Under the pieces are notes generated by a model, which was not told where the DNA came from, did not search any database, and saw nothing but the letters and a program-made list of their open reading frames with translations. The position numbers were made by a program, and so were the translations under genes. Below are positions 6,675 through 13,680 of a stretch of 14,366 nucleotides of DNA, piece by piece. Source of the DNA: Pseudomonadota bacterium (GTDB lineage: Bacteria > Pseudomonadota > Alphaproteobacteria > Micropepsales > Micropepsaceae); the NCBI GenBank assembly GCA_025360685.1, contig JANYBR010000004.1, positions 1 to 14,366 on the forward strand. The letters run 5' to 3'. The stretch's first letter is position 1, and every line of letters begins with the position of its first letter.

Positions 6675-7525
6675 TTGGGTGTGTATCCCTTGCGCCTGTC
6701 GCCGAAGATGACCCGCGTCGGTTCTCGGTTCAGTTCGTCGGACAGTTTGGTCAGACTTCCCACCAGCCGCCGCGAATCGGCCACCAATGCGGAGAGTTGG
6801 GCAACGCCTTCGCCGGTCACGACGGTGTCGGCATCGCCCGACAATTTGTCGAGCTTCTGCAGCGTGACATTCGCTTGCAGCAGCGTGGGATGCAAATCAT
6901 GCGTGACGATCGCGAGATTGTGCAGCGTGGCGTCGATATCGCCGGAACGGTTCGCCACGGTTCCGGTGACGACATCCAGGTTCGCCAGAATGTTGGAGAA
7001 GGCCTTTCGATTCTTGTCGTCGAGCAAAAGATTCACCCGGTCTGCCGTGATGTTGAGCTTGTCGCTGAGAGTGTCGAGCTTTCTCTCCAGCTTTTCGAAG
7101 GTCGACGGAATCGAGCCGATTTGCGGATTCTTGTCGATGTTCCGGCTGCCGGCATGCGGCAGGATCGGCTTGTCCATCGAACCGCCGAGAAGCTCGACGT
7201 AAGAACCGCCGGTCAGGCCCTGGCTGGCGATCGCGGCCGTCGCGTCCTGGTGGATGTCATAAGTCCGGTCGACCTTGATCGTGGCCAGCACGGTCTTGGA
7301 GTCCTTCGGATCGATGACGAGATCGTCGACCCGGCCGGCTTCCAGTCCGTTGTAGCGGACGATCGTGCCCTTGCCGAGGCCGGTGACCGAGCCGTGGAAT
7401 TTCACCGTGTAGTAGGAGTAGGTAATGTTCTCCGTGCCGGCGAGCCACAGGATCGTCACCACCACTCCGAACATGCACGCCAGCACGAACGCACCGACCG
7501 CGATGTAATTTGCCTTGGTTTCCAT
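6671..7525 (-). CDS. mlaD: MCE-domain protein, MlaD-like
   Basis: 284 residues. One N-terminal membrane anchor (about 7-29, YIAVGAFVLACMFGVVVTILWLAG) places the rest in the periplasm. The MCE domain spans about 38-115: VKFHGSVTGLGKGTIVRYNG then LEAGRVDDL, and SQGLTGGSYVELLGG near its end. A long helical region follows (about 140-265), rich in DKL/NIL repeats, which in related proteins forms a helical tunnel or barrel above the MCE ring. MCE proteins form hexamers that carry phospholipids between membranes. It is longer than E. coli MlaD (about 180 residues) because of this helical part. GGGAG (7536-7540) serves its ATG; the gap to the ATPase stop is 15 nt. The gene symbol is by function class only. 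Confidence 0.9.
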   Translation of the reverse strand: METKANYIAVGAFVLACMFGVVVTILWLAGTENITYSYYTVKFHGSVTGLGKGTIVRYNGLEAGRVDDLVIDPKDSKTVLATIKVDRTYDIHQDATAAIASQGLTGGSYVELLGGSMDKPILPHAGSRNIDKNPQIGSIPSTFEKLERKLDTLSDKLNITADRVNLLLDDKNRKAFSNILANLDVVTGTVANRSGDIDATLHNLAIVTHDLHPTLLQANVTLQKLDKLSGDADTVVTGEGVAQLSALVADSRRLVGSLTKLSDELNREPTRVIFGDRRKGYTPK

Positions 7526-7540
7526 CTTTGTTCGTCTCCC

Positions 7541-8326
7541 TCAGGCCGCTGCGCGCCCGCGCGGGCCGGAAAAATACTGCTGAATCCAGGGATGCGGATC
7601 ACGGCGCAGCTCGTCGATCGTGCCGACCTTGATCTTCCTGTCGACCAGCACGGCGATCCGATCGGTTGTGGCGCGCAAGGTGTCGAGATCGTGGGTGACC
7701 ATGAACACGGTCAGGTTGAGGCTTTTCTGCAAATCCTTGACCAGCTCGTCGAACATGTTGGCGGAGATCGGATCGAGTCCAGCCGTCGGTTCGTCGAGAA
7801 AGACGATTTCCGGATCGAGCGCCAGCGCGCGCGCCAGGCCGGCGCGCTTCTTCATGCCGCCCGACAGTTCGGAAGGATGCTTCGACGCCGCATCTTCCGC
7901 CAGGCCGACCATTGAGATCTTCATCGAGGCAATCTCGTTCATCAGTTCCTGCGGCATCTTGAGATATTCGCGCAAGGGCACCTGGATATTTTCGGCGATG
8001 GTCTGGGAGCTGAACAGGGCACCTTCCTGAAACAGGATGCCCCAGCGCATTTCGATCTCGCGCATCTGATGGTCGTTGAGTGTCGAAGTGTCCTTGCCGA
8101 AGACTTCAATCGTGCCGGACATGATCTTGTTGAGGCCGATGATGGAGCGCAGCAGGACAGATTTTCCGGTGCCCGAACCCCCAACCACGCCAAGCACCTC
8201 GCCGCGATAGACGTCGAGGTCGAGATGGTCGTGCAGCAACTGGCCGCCGAAACCGTTCACCAGTCCGCGCACCCGGATCACGACATCCTTGTCCTGGCCC
8301 TTGGTGTTTTCGCGCCCCTGGCTCAC
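7541..8326 (-). CDS. mlaF: ABC transporter ATPase, MlaF-like, GTG start
   Basis: 261 residues, cytoplasmic energy subunit of the lipid transporter. Walker A GGSGTGKSV (49-57), Q-loop Q100 (ILFQEGALFSSQT), signature LSGGM (154-158), Walker B VFLDEP with the D-loop TAGLDP (175-186) and switch His H212 (MVTHDLDT) are all intact. LSGGMKKRAGLARALAL and FQEGALFSS are typical of MlaF. The start is GTG (8324-8326); no ATG lies before residue 69, and AGGGA sits 7-8 nt upstream inside the end of the permease gene. The permease stop is only 2 nt away, so translation is probably coupled. The N-terminal 16 residues are polar and extra to the fold. Confidence 0.93.
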   Translation of the reverse strand: MSQGRENTKGQDKDVVIRVRGLVNGFGGQLLHDHLDLDVYRGEVLGVVGGSGTGKSVLLRSIIGLNKIMSGTIEVFGKDTSTLNDHQMREIEMRWGILFQEGALFSSQTIAENIQVPLREYLKMPQELMNEIASMKISMVGLAEDAASKHPSELSGGMKKRAGLARALALDPEIVFLDEPTAGLDPISANMFDELVKDLQKSLNLTVFMVTHDLDTLRATTDRIAVLVDRKIKVGTIDELRRDPHPWIQQYFSGPRGRAAA

Positions 8327-8328
8327 GC

Positions 8329-9489
8329 TCAGATCCCTATGATCGAGAAGATGATGGAAAAGGCGGCGTCGAGCACGATCACCAGAAAGACGGACTCGAC
8401 CACCGAACGGGTGGTCAACCTGCCGACGCTCGCAGCATTGCGCTCGACTTGCAGCCCTTCATAGCAGCCGACAAGTCCGATGATCAGCGCGAACACCGGC
8501 GCCTTGATGATGCCGACCAGGAACGTGTTGACGGAGATCGCTTCCTGAAGCTGGCGCATGAAGACGGGAAGAGTGATGTGCAGGTCGAAATAGCACATCA
8601 CGGCGCCGCCGATCATGCCCATGATGTCGGCGTAGAAGGTCAGCAGCGGCAGCGCGATGGCGAGGCCGAGTATGCGCGGCAGGACGAGCGCATCGACCGT
8701 GTTGATGCCGATGGTCTGCATCGCGTCGATTTCCTCGTTGACGCGCATCGTGCCGATCTGTGCCGTGAACGCCGAGCCGGAGCGGCCGGCAATGATGATG
8801 GCGGTGATGAGGCCGGCGATTTCCCGCAGCAGGCCGACGCCAAGCAGGTTGATCGTGAAGATCTCCGCACCGAACCGCTTGAGCTGGTCGGCGCCCTGAT
8901 AGGCCAGCACGATCCCGATGAGGAACGCGAGCAGACCCACGATGGGCAGGGCATTGATGCCGGTTTCCTCGATCTGATGAAACAACGCGGCGACGCGCAG
9001 ATTTCCGCGCGGGTGATACAGCGCCTCGAGCCACTCCAGAGTGACGCGGCCGACATAGCTCAGTATGCCCGTGCCCTGCTGCATGCCATGGAACGTCGCC
9101 TTGCCGACTCTTTCGACGAAGGCGGGCAAGGTGTGGCGGTTGTGAATGACGACGGGCGGGGCGGTATGTTCGTGTTCGACGGTATGCAGCAGGGAACTGT
9201 ACATTCCCGGAAGCGAGATCGGCCCGACGCGCTTGCCCTGGCCCTCCCAATCGCGCTTGGTCCGCACCAGTAGCCAGGTGCCGGCGCTGTCGATGCGTTC
9301 CAGGCCGGATCCGTCGATCTCGGCGTCCGAGGCGTCGCCCATTTCGATTTCGCGCAACCGCTGGTCCAGCGAGGCGGCATCCCTTGTCGTCCACGCGCCT
9401 TCTGCGACCAGGCGCAGCGATCGCTGACCACGTTCCAGGCGGAAGCGCGCGCGCGTGTTCGATGACTCGGCTTCGTGTGCGGTGTTCAT
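8329..9489 (-). CDS. mlaE: MlaE-type permease with fused N-terminal STAS domain
   Basis: 386 residues, first gene of the Mla/MCE operon. Residues about 12-115 form a STAS domain, the role played by separate MlaB in E. coli; its ERIDSAGTWLL stretch carries D67-S68 at the usual phospho-site position. Residues about 125-386 are the MlaE permease, with several membrane helices (GINALPIVGLLAFLIGIVLA, TFYADIMGMIGGAVMCY, NTFLVGIIKAPVFALIIGLVG, FLVIVLDAAFSIIFSIIG). The block EIAGLITAIIIAGRSGSAFT followed by AQIGTMRVNEEIDAMQTIG (223-261) is the family signature that contacts the ATPase. GCYEGLQV is also typical. The ATG at 9489 has only AGGG directly beside it, so the ribosome site is poor. A fused STAS-MlaE is common outside the gammaproteobacteria. 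Confidence 0.93.
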   Translation of the reverse strand: MNTAHEAESSNTRARFRLERGQRSLRLVAEGAWTTRDAASLDQRLREIEMGDASDAEIDGSGLERIDSAGTWLLVRTKRDWEGQGKRVGPISLPGMYSSLLHTVEHEHTAPPVVIHNRHTLPAFVERVGKATFHGMQQGTGILSYVGRVTLEWLEALYHPRGNLRVAALFHQIEETGINALPIVGLLAFLIGIVLAYQGADQLKRFGAEIFTINLLGVGLLREIAGLITAIIIAGRSGSAFTAQIGTMRVNEEIDAMQTIGINTVDALVLPRILGLAIALPLLTFYADIMGMIGGAVMCYFDLHITLPVFMRQLQEAISVNTFLVGIIKAPVFALIIGLVGCYEGLQVERNAASVGRLTTRSVVESVFLVIVLDAAFSIIFSIIGI

Positions 9490-9670
9490 CCCTGAAAACT
9501 CTAGCCGGGGCCCGCGCTGGACGCCATGCTATATCCGGCCAAAGAGCGCAATCGGCGATGCGAAATTGCGGGCTCGACTCGGGGCATGATTCGACCGCAA
9601 TCGGACGAGCGAGCGTGCACTCCGTGCGGGCGCCAGACAGGCTTGCTGTCCACCGGCCGCCGGCGTCAAT
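9490..9670 (-). promoter_or_regulatory. Upstream region of the Mla/MCE operon with a 9-bp direct repeat
   Basis: No gene is visible in this 181-bp stretch. CGCAATCGG occurs at 9547-9555 and 9596-9604, 49 bp apart and in the same orientation, upstream of the operon. TATAGC (minus strand, near 9529-9534) and TAGAGT just before the ATG could be -10 boxes, but neither has a -35 at 17 nt. A short stem GACAG/CTGTC (about 9636-9650) lies after the VOC stop and lacks a T-run. Confidence 0.3.
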
Positions 9671-10357
9671 TCATTCCAGCGAGCCGGTGATCGAAGCGCG
9701 TTGGGACAGCTCGATCCAGTTGCCATCGGGGTCGCGTACCATCGAGATGCGTGCGGTCGTACCCAGCGTGGTGGGTTTCAACGCCTCGCGTCCGCCGCGC
9801 TGCAGAACGCGCTGGTGTTCTTCGTCGACCTTGAACACCTGAAAAGTGACGTAGCGCCAGCCCTTGCCGTCCATCGCCGCATCGGACGGCGCGTCTGGCG
9901 ACTGTTCGAGCAGTAGAAGCGTTTCGCCGGCCCGGAACGCCGCGCCCTGCTGCGCCGGCTCTTCCGTCAATCCCAGCCCCTCCGCATAGAAGCGGCGATG
10001 GGCCGCGAGGTCGCGAACCTTCAGGCGTATTCCAATCTGGGTGATGCCGAACGTGCCCGCTGGTACGAGCATGACGGCATTGCCGTCGGGGTCGCGCAGA
10101 CTCTTCGGCGCGGTCAGTCCCGCGCGCGCGATCAACAGTTCGACATAACCCGACGGCGGCGTGTCAGGCAGCGGTTCGGCATGGTGATTGAGCTTTACCA
10201 CCGAACCCAACGCATCGTGGCGATGCTGCTTCATGCCTTTTCGTATGGGCAATATGTGATCGAATTTCACCCCGGCCTCGCCCTGCCAGAAGGCGAGCAT
10301 CGCTTCGAGATTGTTGGTGTTGAGGCCGATATCGACGCGCGGCTTTGCCAGCTTCAT
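9671..10357 (-). CDS. VOC (glyoxalase/bleomycin-resistance) superfamily protein, two modules
   Basis: 228 residues built as two VOC modules, about 5-100 and 104-220, each with the beta-alpha-beta-beta-beta order and ending in a DPDGN turn (RDPDGNAVML, RDPDGNWIEL). The superfamily includes dioxygenases, glyoxalases, isomerases and drug-sequestering proteins. The metal-ligand His expected early in each module is D9 in module 1 and Q107 in module 2, while E216 is kept, so metal binding may be altered or absent. HHAEPLP (58-64) is His-rich and might supply a ligand. No substrate can be named. Its ATG overlaps the stop of the ABC-F gene by 4 nt (ATGA, 10354-10357), so the two are translated together. 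Confidence 0.85.
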   Translation of the reverse strand: MKLAKPRVDIGLNTNNLEAMLAFWQGEAGVKFDHILPIRKGMKQHRHDALGSVVKLNHHAEPLPDTPPSGYVELLIARAGLTAPKSLRDPDGNAVMLVPAGTFGITQIGIRLKVRDLAAHRRFYAEGLGLTEEPAQQGAAFRAGETLLLLEQSPDAPSDAAMDGKGWRYVTFQVFKVDEEHQRVLQRGGREALKPTTLGTTARISMVRDPDGNWIELSQRASITGSLE

Positions 10358-11901
10358 CGTGCGATTTCCTTTTCGCCGGTCTGGCGGTCGAAGAACTCGT
10401 CCGCGTCTTCGACTTCCACCAGCCTGCCGCGACGAATTTCCAGGAAGCGCGTCGCCGCAGTGCGCGTGAAGTAGCGGTCGTGACTAACGAAAATACACGA
10501 CACATCCGATTGTTCGAGCTGCTCCTCGAGATCCTCCTGCCCTTCGATGTCGAGATGGTTGGTCGGCTCGTCGAGCAGGTAGAAGTTCGGTTGCAACAGT
10601 TTCATGTAGAGAAAAACCAGGCGCGACTGTTCGCCGTAGGAAAGCTTGCGGATCCTGTCGTCCAGCCGCTCGAAGGGAAACCCCGCCTTGGCCAGGATGG
10701 CAACGGCTTGCGCATTGTTCACCGTCTTGATCCGGGCGATATAGTCGCGCAGCGAAATGTCGAGCGGCAAATCCGCCAGGCGCTGGTCGAAATGGACCAG
10801 CTTGGTTGCCGGGTTGTAGCGCACCGGGGCGCGGCCGTCATAATGTTCCTGCAGCGGATCGTACGCCGCGGCGAGAACGCCGAGCAGCGTCGACTTGCCG
10901 CTGCCATTGGCTCCCAGCAGGGCGACGCGTTCACCGGCGGCGATCACCAAACGGTCGATGGTGACGAGGGTGCGGGCATTGTGGGGCGTCTTGACGATCA
11001 GGTCATGCAGGCGCAGCGCGACCTTGGCATCGATCGCTTCGTCGTTCAGCTCCAGCTTGCGGTTCTTGGCTCTGTAGACATCGGTCGCATTGTCCTCGAT
11101 GCGCGCGATGCGTTTTTCCGTCGCGCGCTGCTTTTTGTGAAACGCGTCGTTCAGCACGCCCCAGGCCTTGTAGCGCGCCGCAACCTTTTCCAGCCGCACC
11201 ACTTCGCGTTCTTCCAGCGCCCGCCGCCTGGCCGCCGTCGCGTCGTTCTGCAGCAGCTGCTCGCGCGCCACGGCGAACGGCGCCTTGAAGGCATGGGCGC
11301 CGTCCTTGCGCAGGAAGATGGTGCGCGTCGTGGTGCGATCGAGGAATTCGCGGTCATGGCTGACGATCAGCATCGGCAGGCGGATGTCGTCCGCCAGCCA
11401 GCGCTCGAGCTTGTTGATGTTTTCGATGTCGAGATGATTGGTCGGCTCGTCGAGGATGACGATATCCGGCTCGCCAAGCTTGGCCGCCGCGATCAGCAGC
11501 AGGCGTTGCCAGCCACCGGAAAGTTGTCCGAATTTTTTCTCGACAAGATCGAGCGGAATGCGCAGATCGTCGATCAATACGTCCACTCGCCAAATCTCGT
11601 CCTTGCCGTGCGCGGGCAGGGCGCGCTCCAGCATGTGGCGTGCCGAGACGTTTTCGAGATCGGGAGGAATCTCCTGCGGCACATAGCCGACGCGCAGACC
11701 GCGCGAGCGTACCACCTGCCCGGAACTCAAATCATGTTCGCCGCACAGGCATTTCAGCAATGTGGACTTGCCGGCGCCGTTCTCGCCGACCAGCGCGGTC
11801 CGCGCGTCGTCCAGCAGGAACGATACGTTCTCGAAGATCGTCGTGACGCCGAATTGAAAGCCGCCCCGGTCGATACCGAGCACAGCCTGCCGCGCTGCCA
11901 T
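10354..11901 (-). CDS. ABC-F family ATPase (second paralogue), unassigned subfamily
   Basis: 515 residues, two cassettes, no membrane segments. Cassette 1: GENGAGKST (39-47), LSGGW (127-131), DEPTNHLD (151-158), SHD (181-183). Cassette 2: GANGSGKST (330-338), signature LSYGE (420-424) in place of LSGGE, DEPTNHLD (444-451), SHD (473-475). The inter-domain linker (about 200-305) is charged and helical (RRRALEEREVVRLEKVAARY). The Uup C-terminal coiled coil is missing, so this is not a second Uup. ABC-F proteins bind the ribosome, some as translation factors and some giving antibiotic resistance; this one cannot be placed between those by eye. The ATG at 11901 has no Shine-Dalgarno (CACCTCC precedes it), so a start at the GTG of residue 7, or leaderless initiation, is possible. 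It leads a two-gene unit with the VOC gene. Confidence 0.88.
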   Translation of the reverse strand: MAARQAVLGIDRGGFQFGVTTIFENVSFLLDDARTALVGENGAGKSTLLKCLCGEHDLSSGQVVRSRGLRVGYVPQEIPPDLENVSARHMLERALPAHGKDEIWRVDVLIDDLRIPLDLVEKKFGQLSGGWQRLLLIAAAKLGEPDIVILDEPTNHLDIENINKLERWLADDIRLPMLIVSHDREFLDRTTTRTIFLRKDGAHAFKAPFAVAREQLLQNDATAARRRALEEREVVRLEKVAARYKAWGVLNDAFHKKQRATEKRIARIEDNATDVYRAKNRKLELNDEAIDAKVALRLHDLIVKTPHNARTLVTIDRLVIAAGERVALLGANGSGKSTLLGVLAAAYDPLQEHYDGRAPVRYNPATKLVHFDQRLADLPLDISLRDYIARIKTVNNAQAVAILAKAGFPFERLDDRIRKLSYGEQSRLVFLYMKLLQPNFYLLDEPTNHLDIEGQEDLEEQLEQSDVSCIFVSHDRYFTRTAATRFLEIRRGRLVEVEDADEFFDRQTGEKEIAR

Positions 11902-11966
11902 GGAGGTGAGTTCTGCTTGATCCCGGGGCAGTTTCGCACACGCTTGCGGTCACGCCAAATCGCCGC

Positions 11967-11993
11967 CTTGACGGGCGCGTCCAAGCGGTCAAG
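11967..11993. promoter_or_regulatory. Inverted repeat between divergent ABC-F and SDR genes, possible operator
   Basis: CTTGAC (11967-11972) and GTCAAG (11988-11993) are exact inverted half-sites, 21 bp apart start to start, close to two turns of DNA. They lie in the 121-bp gap between two divergent genes, 30 to 56 bp before the SDR start. The first half-site contains TTGACG, which also could serve as a -35 box, but TAGAAT (12002-12007) lies 28 nt further on, too far to pair with it. Six-base arms can arise by chance. Confidence 0.3.
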
Positions 11994-12022
11994 CTCAACG
12001 CTAGAATAATCGGGAGAACGAA

Positions 12023-12814
12023 ATGGATCGCTTGAAAGGCAAAGTCGCGATCGTCACTGGCGCGGCCAGCGGCATCGGCCGGGCTTCGTCAAAGCTCTTT
12101 GCAGCTGAGGGCGCCAAGGTCGTGTGCGTCGATCGTGCCGCCGGAGTGGAGGACACGGTCAAGGCGATAAAGGAAGCCGGCGGCACGGCGCTTGCAATCA
12201 CCGGTGATGCGTCGTCGGAAGCCGATGTCGTGAAAGTGGTCGACACTGCGGTCAAGGAATTCGGCAAGCTCGACATCTTCTATGCCAATGCCGGCATTTC
12301 GGGTGGCGGCCAACGCCCCTTCTTCGAACTCGACGCCAGCGAGTGGCGCGCGGTGCTCGAGGTCAACCTGATCGGCGTGTTTCTAGCGATCAAGCATGCG
12401 GCGCGCGTGATGGTGCCGAACAAGAAGGGATCGATTGTCTGCACCGCGTCGGTCGCCGGCATCCGTTCGGGCGCCGGTGGCGGGCCCTACAGTGCCAGCA
12501 AGGCGGGGGTGATCAATCTGACGACGACCGCGGCCAACTATCTGGCGGGCACCAACGTGCGAGTGAACGCCATCTGTCCCGGCATCATCGAGACGGGCAT
12601 GACCAAGCCGATCTTCGACTATGCCAAGCAGCGCGGCACGGCGGACAAGATCGGACAGCTCAATCCGCTCAAACGCTATGGTGTGCCCGAAGAGATCGCG
12701 AACATGGCGCTGTTCCTGGCGAGCGACGAGGCGTCCTATGTCAACGGTCAGCACATCGCGGTCGACGGCGGCCTGACCAGTTCGATGCCGGTGACGGGTC
12801 GTATCGGGCGGTAG
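12023..12814 (+). CDS. Short-chain dehydrogenase/reductase, classical, probably NAD-dependent
   Basis: 263 residues, complete, cytoplasmic. The cofactor motif TGAASGIG (12-19) and D37 after the second strand (VVCVDRA) point to NAD(H) over NADP(H). YANAG (87-91), N115, S143 (in TASVAG), Y156 and K160 (in YSASK) give the complete Asn-Ser-Tyr-Lys catalytic set. ICPGIIETGM (184-193) is the usual post-Tyr loop. Its substrate cannot be read from sequence; hydroxysteroid or 3-oxoacyl type alcohols are common for such proteins. The start ATG has GGGAG 6 nt upstream (12012-12016), a strong site. It stands alone on the plus strand, divergent from the ABC-F gene and convergent with the methyltransferase. 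Confidence 0.92.
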   Translation: MDRLKGKVAIVTGAASGIGRASSKLFAAEGAKVVCVDRAAGVEDTVKAIKEAGGTALAITGDASSEADVVKVVDTAVKEFGKLDIFYANAGISGGGQRPFFELDASEWRAVLEVNLIGVFLAIKHAARVMVPNKKGSIVCTASVAGIRSGAGGGPYSASKAGVINLTTTAANYLAGTNVRVNAICPGIIETGMTKPIFDYAKQRGTADKIGQLNPLKRYGVPEEIANMALFLASDEASYVNGQHIAVDGGLTSSMPVTGRIGR

Positions 12815-12849
12815 AGAGTTTATTCAGGTATGACGTTCGAACACTCGAT

Positions 12850-12896
12850 TGTCATGGCCCGTCGAAGTGCCGGCCATGACACCGTGGTATTTTTTC
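12850..12896 (+). terminator. Palindrome with T-run, terminator for the SDR gene and possible REP-type element
   Basis: TGTCATGGCC (12850-12859) pairs perfectly with GGCCATGACA (12872-12881) over a 12-nt loop; inner bases can extend the stem past one C-C mismatch. Eight bases later the plus strand has ATTTTTT (12889-12895). This suits a terminator for the SDR gene 36 nt upstream, between convergent genes. The core (GTCATGGCC ... GGCCATGAC) also resembles a palindrome I recall as repeated in many Rhizobiales and related genomes, so it may be one copy of a dispersed REP-like element. Confidence 0.6.
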
Positions 12897-12914
12897 GGTT
12901 CTCCACTCCCGCCT

Positions 12915-13631
12915 TCACACCCGCTGCGCCAGTACCAGCCAATCCCAGGGGCGGCGAGTGCCGGCGTCGCGCGGCTTGCGCAGGCCTTCCTTTTGCCAGG
13001 GATAGGAAACGCGCATCAGCTTCGTGGCGCGAAAGCCGTGCTGCTCCAGCAGTTCGTACAACTCCCGGCGCGCGAAGTGCTTCTGCCGGCTGCCGCCGCG
13101 TTCGACCAGCCCGTCGGGCGCATCGGCCTTCGCCTGAGCCCGCGAAGTGCCGTAGGCGATACGTTCCACCATGCGGTCCGATTCGATCGAAGGCACGACG
13201 ATCAGCGCATGGCCGCGCCGTCGCGTCACGCGTGCGATGCCGTCCCACATCTGCGCGCGGATGCGCTCGTTCGGCATCGTGATGACGTTCATGCAGACGG
13301 TGAGATCGGCCAGCGGGCCGATGCGCGTCGCCGCCGGCGGAATGTTGGAGGTTAGCCAGACGATGTCGGTACGTTCGGCGAGACGCTTCTTTGCCCGGGC
13401 GATAATGCGCGGCGCGTGCTCGACCGCAAACGTGGCGCGAAACAGCTTGCCATAACGCTCGACGAAGGTGCCGATGCCGCAGCCAAGGTCGACGAGCACG
13501 GATTTTCGCGGCGAGGGACGCAGGCCGAGGACAAGGCGCGCGATCTCCTTGCCCTTGGTCTCGCGCGTGATGTCGCAGACTTCGCGCTCGAAGTCGTCCG
13601 CGAGGTTGTCCCATTCTTTCCGACTCACCAT
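12915..13631 (-). CDS. Class I SAM-dependent methyltransferase
   Basis: 238 residues from the ATG at 13631. Motif I VDLGCGIGT (47-55) after VLVDLG strand, acidic E71 after the second strand (TFAVEHAPRIIARAKKRL), and the strand LADLTVCMNVITMP (108-120) fit a Rossmann methyltransferase. N-terminal EWDNLADDFEREVCDI is typical of methyltransferases related to small-molecule or rRNA-type enzymes; the substrate is unknown. The frame stays open to 13895, but that extension reads antisense through the start of the SRAP gene and has no protein-like character, so I chose 13631, where the domain begins. No strong ribosome site precedes it. The stop at 12915 is 18 nt beyond the T-run of the palindrome, and the gene converges on the SDR gene. 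Confidence 0.8.
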   Translation of the reverse strand: MVSRKEWDNLADDFEREVCDITRETKGKEIARLVLGLRPSPRKSVLVDLGCGIGTFVERYGKLFRATFAVEHAPRIIARAKKRLAERTDIVWLTSNIPPAATRIGPLADLTVCMNVITMPNERIRAQMWDGIARVTRRRGHALIVVPSIESDRMVERIAYGTSRAQAKADAPDGLVERGGSRQKHFARRELYELLEQHGFRATKLMRVSYPWQKEGLRKPRDAGTRRPWDWLVLAQRV

Positions 13632-13639
13632 GTGATAAT
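13631..13639 (+). promoter_or_regulatory. Possible extended -10 promoter for the SRAP gene
   Basis: TGTGATAAT at 13631-13639 matches an extended -10 (TGN then GATAAT, five of six to TATAAT). Extended -10 promoters do not need a good -35. Transcription would start near 13646, leaving a leader of about 35 nt. The element touches the start codon of the divergent methyltransferase. Confidence 0.35.
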
Positions 13640-13680
13640 GAAAGGCGATTCCCGTTCCGGCGCAAACGAGGGCGCGAGCG

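Noticed and set aside
6335..7915. 526-codon plus-strand frame opposite the MCE and lipoprotein genes
   Set aside because: It spans several real minus-strand genes and shows no protein family features.
10345..12009. 554-codon plus-strand frame opposite the second ABC-F gene
   Set aside because: It is antisense to intact Walker and signature motifs; the length is explained by high GC at third positions.
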